This document shows positions 59,036-64,000 of a DNA stretch of 64,000 nt, piece after piece; the stretch's first letter is position 1, and each line of letters begins with the position of its first letter. Source of the DNA: PALSA-693 sp963834725 (GTDB lineage: Bacteria; Actinomycetota; Acidimicrobiia; Acidimicrobiales; Palsa-688); NCBI GenBank assembly GCA_963834725.1, contig CAWICN010000001.1, positions 806,001 to 870,000 on the forward strand, given 5' to 3'. Both the position numbers and the translations under genes were made by a program. The notes below the pieces were generated by a model. It was not told the DNA's origin and did not search any database. It saw only the letters and a list, made by a program, of their open reading frames with translations.

Positions 59036-60511
59036 ATGGCTGAAAGCATCGCCCGTATCGCCGAATCCTTTCCCAACTACCCTGAATCCTCTCCCCACCA
59101 CGCAGGCCCTCCCTACCGCGTCGCCGACATCTCGCTTGCCGATTTCGGCCGGCGCGAGATCGGCCTGGCTCAGGTGGAGATGCCGGGGCTCATGTCCCTC
59201 CGAGCCGAATACGGCGACGCCCGACCGCTGGCCGGCGCCCGGATCAGCGGGTCGTTGCACATGACGGTGCAGACCGCGGTCCTGATCGAAACGCTGGTCC
59301 ATCTGGGCGCCGAGGTGCGCTGGGCGTCGTGCAACATCTTCTCGACCCAGGACCACGCGGCCGCGGCCATCGCCGCAGCCGGTGTCCCTGTCTACGCATG
59401 GAAGGGGGAGACGCTCGAGGAGTACTGGTGGTGCACGGAGGCCGCTTTGCGTTGGCCTGACGGCGGCGGTCCCAACATGATCCTCGACGACGGTGGCGAC
59501 GCCACCTTGCTGGTGCACCTCGGCGCCGCATGCGAGCGCGACGGGAAGGTCCCCGAGCTAGGCCCGGAGGACTCCGACGAGTACGGCGTGATCCTCGCGA
59601 CCCTCGGCCGCACCCTCCGTGCGGACGGCCAGCTGTGGACGGGGATAGCCGCGGCATCAAGGGCGTAACCGAGGAGACCACGACCGGCGTGCACCGCCTC
59701 TACCAGCGCCACGAGGCGGGACACCTCCTCTTCCCGGCCATCAACGTCAACGACTCGGTGACCAAGTCGAAATTCGACAATCTCTACGGCTGCCGGCACT
59801 CGCTCATCGACGGCATCTTCCGAGCCACCGACGTGATGATCGCCGGCAAGGTGGCATTGGTCTTCGGTTTCGGCGACGTGGGCAAAGGGTGCGCCCAGTC
59901 GCTGCGCGGCCAGGGCGCCCGCGTGATCATCGCCGAGATCGACCCGATCTGCGCGCTGCAGGCCGCCATGGAGGGCTACCAGGTCCTCACGCTCGACGAC
60001 GTGGTGGAAACCGCCGACATCTTCGTCACTGCCACCGGCAACCGCGACATCGTGACTGCGGACGACATGGCCCGGATGAAGCACAACGCCATCGTCTGCA
60101 ACATCGGTCACTTCGACAACGAGATCGACATGGCCGGCCTGGCCCGGGTTCACGGCATCAAGCGAGACCAACATCAAGCCCCAGGTCGACGCCTGGGACT
60201 TTCCCGACGGCCACTCGGTGATCGTCCTGGCCGAGGGTCGGCTGGTCAACCTGGGGTGCGCGACCGGCCACCCGAGCTTCGTCATGTCGTCGAGCTTCAC
60301 AAACCAGGTGCTGGCCCAGATCGAGCTCTTCACACGAACGGAGGCCTATCCGATCGGGGTGTACGTGCTGCCCCGTCACCTCGACGAGAAGGTGGCCCGC
60401 CTTCATCTCGACAAGCTGGGCGTGAAGCTGACGCAGATGACCGACCGGCAGGCGGCCTACCTCGGCGTCGACCTGGGCGGTCCGTTCAAGACCGACTCGT
60501 ATCGCTACTGA
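59036..60511 (+). pseudogene. ahcY: S-adenosylhomocysteine hydrolase, two frameshifts
   Basis: SAHH splits S-adenosylhomocysteine and keeps the methylation cycle running; it is usually essential. The three frames join into one protein. Part 1 (from the ATG at 59036) has MPGLMSLRAEY and HMTVQTAVLIETL; part 2 has the NAD site VFGFGDVGKGCA, CRHSLIDG and TGNRDIV; part 3 has VLAEGRLVNLGCATGHPSFVMS and ends in KTDSYRY. A base is missing near 59653 (IAA|GIKGV) and an extra base is near 60164 (KR|TNIKPQ). Corrected length is about 491 residues, normal for the family. Consensus error is the best explanation. Confidence 0.88.
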
Positions 60512-60532
60512 ACGGCCATGGGGCGCTGAACA

Positions 60533-61174
60533 GTGAGGGTCGGCGCCTACCCCGGAACGTTCAACCCGCCGACCATCGCCCATCTCGCCATTGCCGAGGC
60601 CGCCCGCCGACACGGTGCCCTCGATCGCCTCGACCTGGTCGTCTCCACCGTCCCTCTGGGGAAAGTTCCGGGCGGGCCCCCGATCGAGGTCCGCGTCGCA
60701 GTACTCGAGGCGGTCTCCGCCGCCCGGCCCTGGCTCGGCGTGCGGGTCACCGACCGGCAACTCATATCGGAGGTCGCGGCCGGCTACGACGCGGTCGTCG
60801 TGGGGGTGGACAAATGGGAGCAGATCGTCGATCCCGCCTGGTACGGCGGCTCGGTGCTAGCGCGGGACGAAGCCGTGGCCCGGTTGCCCCGGGTCCTGAT
60901 GGTGGCCCGGCCGCCGAACCCGCTGCCCGATTTGCCGCCCGGATCCCTCCTGTTGGCTATCGGCGCCGAGTACGACGGCGTCTCCTCGTCGGCCGCCCGG
61001 GCCGGCCGACGGGACTTCATGGTCGCTGAAGCGGCCGCTCACGACGACCTCACGGGCGCGTGGCGCGCCATCGACCCAATGCTCGGCCCGGCAGCTGCCG
61101 GACGAGGAGGCCAGGCCACCGGGGGGCTCCCCCGACCGGGTCGGCCATCCGGCTACCCTCGCCCCGATGGCTGA
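60533..61174 (+). CDS. Nucleotidyltransferase-family protein (NadD-like)
   Basis: The N-terminal GTFNPPTIAHL is the GxFxPxHxGH-type nucleotide-binding motif of NadD/CoaD-like adenylyltransferases. The second signature (ISSTxIR in NadD) is only partly matched by VSSSAAR. The end is Pro/Gly-rich. The protein has 213 residues from a GTG start 22 bp after ahcY. A role in NAD or CoA synthesis is possible, but the substrate cannot be set. It overlaps the next small gene by 8 bp. Confidence 0.7.
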   Translation: MRVGAYPGTFNPPTIAHLAIAEAARRHGALDRLDLVVSTVPLGKVPGGPPIEVRVAVLEAVSAARPWLGVRVTDRQLISEVAAGYDAVVVGVDKWEQIVDPAWYGGSVLARDEAVARLPRVLMVARPPNPLPDLPPGSLLLAIGAEYDGVSSSAARAGRRDFMVAEAAAHDDLTGAWRAIDPMLGPAAAGRGGQATGGLPRPGRPSGYPRPDG

Positions 61175-61340
61175 CGGCACCCTCTACGCGGCGGTGGGCT
61201 GCCTGGTGGCGGCCCAGGTGCTCGGCATTTACGGACTGGTGACGCGTAAGGCTGACCTGATCTTCGCACTGGTCATGGGCGTGCTGGTCGTGGGCGCTGT
61301 CACACTTGGCGGGATGGACGCCTACCACCGCATCCACTGA
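61167..61340 (+). CDS. Small two-span membrane protein, unknown
   Basis: This 57-residue ORF starts at the ATG at 61167 and encodes two hydrophobic helices (YAAVGCLVAAQVLGIYGLV and LIFALVMGVLVVGAVTL) separated by TRKAD, ending in MDAYHRIH. The length and the positive inside loop are compatible with a real small membrane protein. It overlaps the nucleotidyltransferase gene by 8 bp. Confidence 0.6.
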   Translation: MADGTLYAAVGCLVAAQVLGIYGLVTRKADLIFALVMGVLVVGAVTLGGMDAYHRIH

Positions 61341-61357
61341 GCGGATCCAGTACGAGT

Positions 61358-62141
61358 TCACTCGCCGGTGAACCGGGGCGGCCGCCGCTCGGCCATGGCG
61401 CGGACCCCTTCTGCAAAGTCGCTGGTTGTGCGCAGGCGAATCTGCTCCTCGTCCTCCCGGTCGGTGGCTGCGGCTACCGCCTCGGCGAGATGGCCCCGCA
61501 TGGTCTGGCGGATGGAACGGACGGCCAGCGGGCCCGAGGTGGCGATTTCCGCCGCCAGTTCCCTGGCCGCGATCCCGGACCTCGGGCAAGGGCGCCAACC
61601 GGTCGCAGAGTCCGATGCGGTGCGCCTCCTCGCCGGAGATCCGCCGCCCGACATAGAGGAGCTCCAGGGCGTGCTGATGCCCGGTGATGAGCGGCAGCGT
61701 CACCGTCAGCCCGAACCCGTGATGGAAGCCAAGCTGGGCGAAGTTGGCCACGAAGCGGGCCTCGGGCGCCGCCACCCGGAAGTCCGCCGAGCAGGCCAGG
61801 CCCAGGCCGCCCCCGACGGCGGCACCCTGTACCGCGGCCACGACTGGCTTCTCGGCGTGGAACAACCGCACCGCCTCCCGGTACAGACTGTTCGCTCCCT
61901 CCTGCGGGAGCGGATCGGCCTGGCTCTGGGCGCTGAAGTCGGCGCCGGCACAGAAGTGCTTGCCCTCTGAGGCCAGCACGATGGTCCGGCAGGACGGGTC
62001 CGCATCGAGGGTGGCGTACGCCTCGGCCAGGCTGCGGATCAACTTGACGTCGAAAAAGTTATTGGGCGGCCGATGTATCTCGACCAGGGCAACGAAATCG
62101 TCGCCGATCTCCACGCTCACATCACCGAACTGCTGCGTCAC
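61358..62141 (-). pseudogene. Enoyl-CoA hydratase-family protein, one frameshift
   Basis: This crotonase starts at GTG 62141. The first frame has VALVEIHRPPNNFFD, SEGKHFCAGADF, VQGAAVGGGLGLACSADFRV and GFGLTVTLPLITG up to LCDRLAPLPEVRDR. The second frame continues ARELAAEIATSGPLAVRSIR to the stop at 61358. The join is at about 61567-61568, where one G too many is present. Corrected length is about 260 residues, the family norm. It is divergent from the Rrf2 regulator gene. Confidence 0.82.
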
Positions 62142-62259
62142 TGGCTTCTCCTGTCGGCGCTTGGTCTGGCTGCGGCCGTCAGGGTAGCCCGACGCCAGAC
62201 GCCAGGTCGGCTGTACCTCGCCGCCAGCCAACCGCCCCTCGCCACGACGCCTGGCGAGA

Positions 62260-62265
62260 CATACT
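62260..62265 (+). promoter_or_regulatory. Candidate -10 for a leaderless rrf2 transcript
   Basis: CATACT, a 4/6 match to TATAAT, ends six bases before the GTG start at 62272, the spacing at which a transcript would begin at the start codon. No ribosome binding site is present. Confidence 0.35.
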
Positions 62266-62271
62266 CTCGCC

Positions 62272-62727
62272 GTGGAGATCTCCGCTCGGGCCGAGTATGC
62301 GGTGCGTGCCCTGGCCGAGCTGGCCAGCGCCGGGGGCGGCCCCTTGACGGTCGCCGACTTGGCCGCGGCCCAGGACATTCCCATTCGCTTCCTTCAAAAC
62401 ATCCTGCTCCAGTTGCGTCAAAGGAGCGTGGTCCTCAGTCAACGCGGCGCCGATGGGGGCTACCGGCTGGCCCGGCCGGCCGCAGACATCAGCCTGGCCG
62501 ACATCCTGCGTGCCGTCGATGGGCCCCTGGCGGCGGTGCGCGGTGAACGACCTGAGTCGGTGCGCTACGACGGATCGGCGGCCCCACTTGCGGACGTCTG
62601 GCTCGCCCTGCGCGTCAGCCTGCGACAGGTCCTCGAGGAGATCAGCCTGGCCGACCTGGTGCACGGCCCGCTGCCCAACCACGTGGCCGAGATGGTCGAC
62701 AACCCCGACGCCTGGGTGTCGGGCTGA
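62272..62727 (+). CDS. Rrf2-family transcriptional regulator without cysteines
   Basis: The 151-residue protein has the Rrf2 winged helix (SARAEYAVRALAELA, DIPIRFLQNILLQL, QRGADGGYRLARPA). It has no cysteine at all, so unlike IscR or NsrR it cannot carry an Fe-S cluster; CymR-type members are similar. It is divergent from the frameshifted crotonase gene with a 130-bp gap and may control it or itself. The ligand is unknown. Confidence 0.88.
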   Translation: MEISARAEYAVRALAELASAGGGPLTVADLAAAQDIPIRFLQNILLQLRQRSVVLSQRGADGGYRLARPAADISLADILRAVDGPLAAVRGERPESVRYDGSAAPLADVWLALRVSLRQVLEEISLADLVHGPLPNHVAEMVDNPDAWVSG

Positions 62728-62765
62728 GTGGTCCAAGTGAGCCCGAGCCCGGGCGGGTATGAGGG

Positions 62766-63964
62766 CTAGGCCGGGCCCAGCGTCGCGAGCCGGCGGGCCG
62801 CCTCGTCCAGGACGCCTGGCTGTTTGCAGAAGGCGAAGCGCACCAACGGCCGGGCCACACGAGGATCGTCGTAAAAGGCCGCGGCGGGCACGGCGACCAC
62901 GCCACAGCGCTTCGGCAGGTCCCGGCAGAAGTCCACTCCATCCGTTGCGCCCAGCCCCTCTACGCCGACGACCGTGAAATAGGTGGCGTGCGGTTGGAAC
63001 ACCTCGAAGCCGGCAGCGGCCAAGGCGGTGCACAGGCGGTCGCGACCCTGGCGTCAGCGCGGCGGCGACGGCCGTGAAGTACCCGTCGGGGAGGTCGAGA
63101 CCGGCCGCTACCGCCGGCTGGAAAGGGGCCCCGTTGACGTAGGTGAGGAACTGCTTGACCGTTCGCACCGCGGCCACGAGTCGGGCCGGCCCGCATACCC
63201 AGCCCACCTTCCACCCGGTGAACGAGAACGTCTTCCCTGCGCTCGACACCGTCAAGGTCCGATCGCCCATGCCATCCAGCGTGCAGAGCGGCACATGGGC
63301 GCCGTCGAAGATCAGATGCTCGTAGACCTCGTCGGTCACCGCCAACAGGTCGTGACGGCGGCAGATCTCGGCGACGGTCTCCAGCTCCGACCTGTCAAAG
63401 ACCTTGCCGGTCGGGTTGTGGGGTGTGTTGAGCAGGATCAGGCGGGTTCGGGGGGTGACCGCGGCGGCCAGCCGGTCCGGATCGAAGGTCCATGCCGGCG
63501 GCTCCAGCGGCACCACCCGGCGTCGGGCTCCCGCTAGCGCGATGGCGGCCCCGTAGGAGTCGTAGAACGGCTCGAACACCACCACCTCGTCCCCGGCATC
63601 GCAGAGCGCCAGCACGGCGGCGGTGATGGCCTCGGTGGCGCCGGCCGTGACCAGAATCTCGGTCATCGGGGTCGAGTTCCAGACCGTAGAACCGCCGCTG
63701 GTGTCGGGCGATGGCTTGGCGAAGCTCCAGGGCGCCCGGGCCCGGTGGGTACTGGTTGCGTCCGGCCCGGATGGCGGCAATGGCCGCCTCGGCCACCTCC
63801 ACGGGGCCGTCCTGGTCCGGGAAGCCCTGACCCAGGTTGATGGCGCCGGTCCGCTCGGCCAGGGCCGACATCTCGGCGAACACAGTGGTGCCGAAGCTCC
63901 GCATCCGCGGTACCAGATCCATCCGGTCAGCTCTCTCGTTCTTCGATGGATTGGCGCTCCCCAT
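62766..63964 (-). pseudogene. PLP-dependent aminotransferase class I/II, two frameshifts
   Basis: The protein is an aspartate/methionine/kynurenine-type aminotransferase: LGQGFPDQDGP in the first frame; LVTAGATEAI, NTPHNPTGKVF, TDEVYEHLIFDG and the PLP lysine in SSAGKTFSFTGWKVGW in the second; the C-terminal VRFAFCKQP in the third. Extra bases at about 63664 and between 63043 and 63055 break it. Corrected length is about 398 residues. The ATG at 63922 is an alternative start. It is convergent with the Rrf2 gene. Confidence 0.85.
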
Positions 63965-64000
63965 GGACGAACCACGGTAGGACCGGTCCCGGCCGTCTCC

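Overview
The window is a GC-rich, densely coded stretch of an actinobacterial chromosome. It carries a Pup-proteasome locus (prcA, prcB, pup, dop, arc), a MarP-type protease, a DUF3151 protein, OpcA, an HIT protein and many GTG starts with 4-bp stop/start overlaps. Together with a Pup that ends in Glu, a TtuA/TtuB-type tRNA thiolation pair and mycofactocin-type electron-transfer genes, this points to a deep branch of Actinomycetota. Class Acidimicrobiia is my best guess; it is an inference, because no rRNA gene is present.

Layout. 0-7.5 kb: an acetyl-CoA synthetase gene runs into the 3' end of the proteasome operon arc-dop-pup-prcB-prcA. 7.7-9.6 kb: a small ferredoxin and a MetE-like protein. 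9.6-15.8 kb, minus strand: envelope and RNA genes (D-Ala-D-Ala carboxypeptidase with a frameshift, LON-domain protein, three small membrane proteins, ttuB, ttuA, trmI, marP). 15.9-17.1 kb: a desaturase and an unknown protein. 17.2-24.7 kb: an oxidative pentose phosphate operon (tkt, tal, zwf, opcA, pgl) with a LOG-family gene. This continues without a real gap into 24.7-33.1 kb: two FadH/OYE-type oxidoreductases and an EtfA-FixC-FixX-EtfB set of the kind associated with mycofactocin. 33.5-37.4 kb, opposite strand: a GlcD-GlcE-GlcF-type oxidase. 37.4-48 kb: peptidases, RNase D, HIT, tyrS, mobA, fdhD, csp. 48-64 kb: an alpha-mannosidase, a threonine-synthase-like enzyme, a D-2-hydroxyacid dehydrogenase, an ABC ATPase, two crotonases, ferrochelatase, a PIG-L deacetylase, ahcY, a nucleotidyltransferase, an Rrf2 regulator and an aminotransferase.

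How the genes fit together. The pentose phosphate operon supplies NADPH directly upstream of flavin/Fe-S oxidoreductases and an ETF/ETF:quinone-oxidoreductase module. The convergent GlcDEF complex is a second flavin/Fe-S dehydrogenase. I therefore read 17-37 kb as a redox island. The mycofactocin biosynthesis genes themselves are not in the window.

Two patterns cut across the window. First, tandem repeats are unusually common. Inside genes the units are multiples of 3 (15, 15, 18, 21, 30 and 51 bp); between genes they mostly are not (16, 22, 65, 74, 76 and about 41-45 bp). One 65-bp unit occurs in two separate operons, each time running from the stop codon of one gene to the start codon of the next. 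Second, seven single-base indels break five otherwise intact genes, six of them between 54 and 64 kb. This looks more like local consensus error than gene decay.
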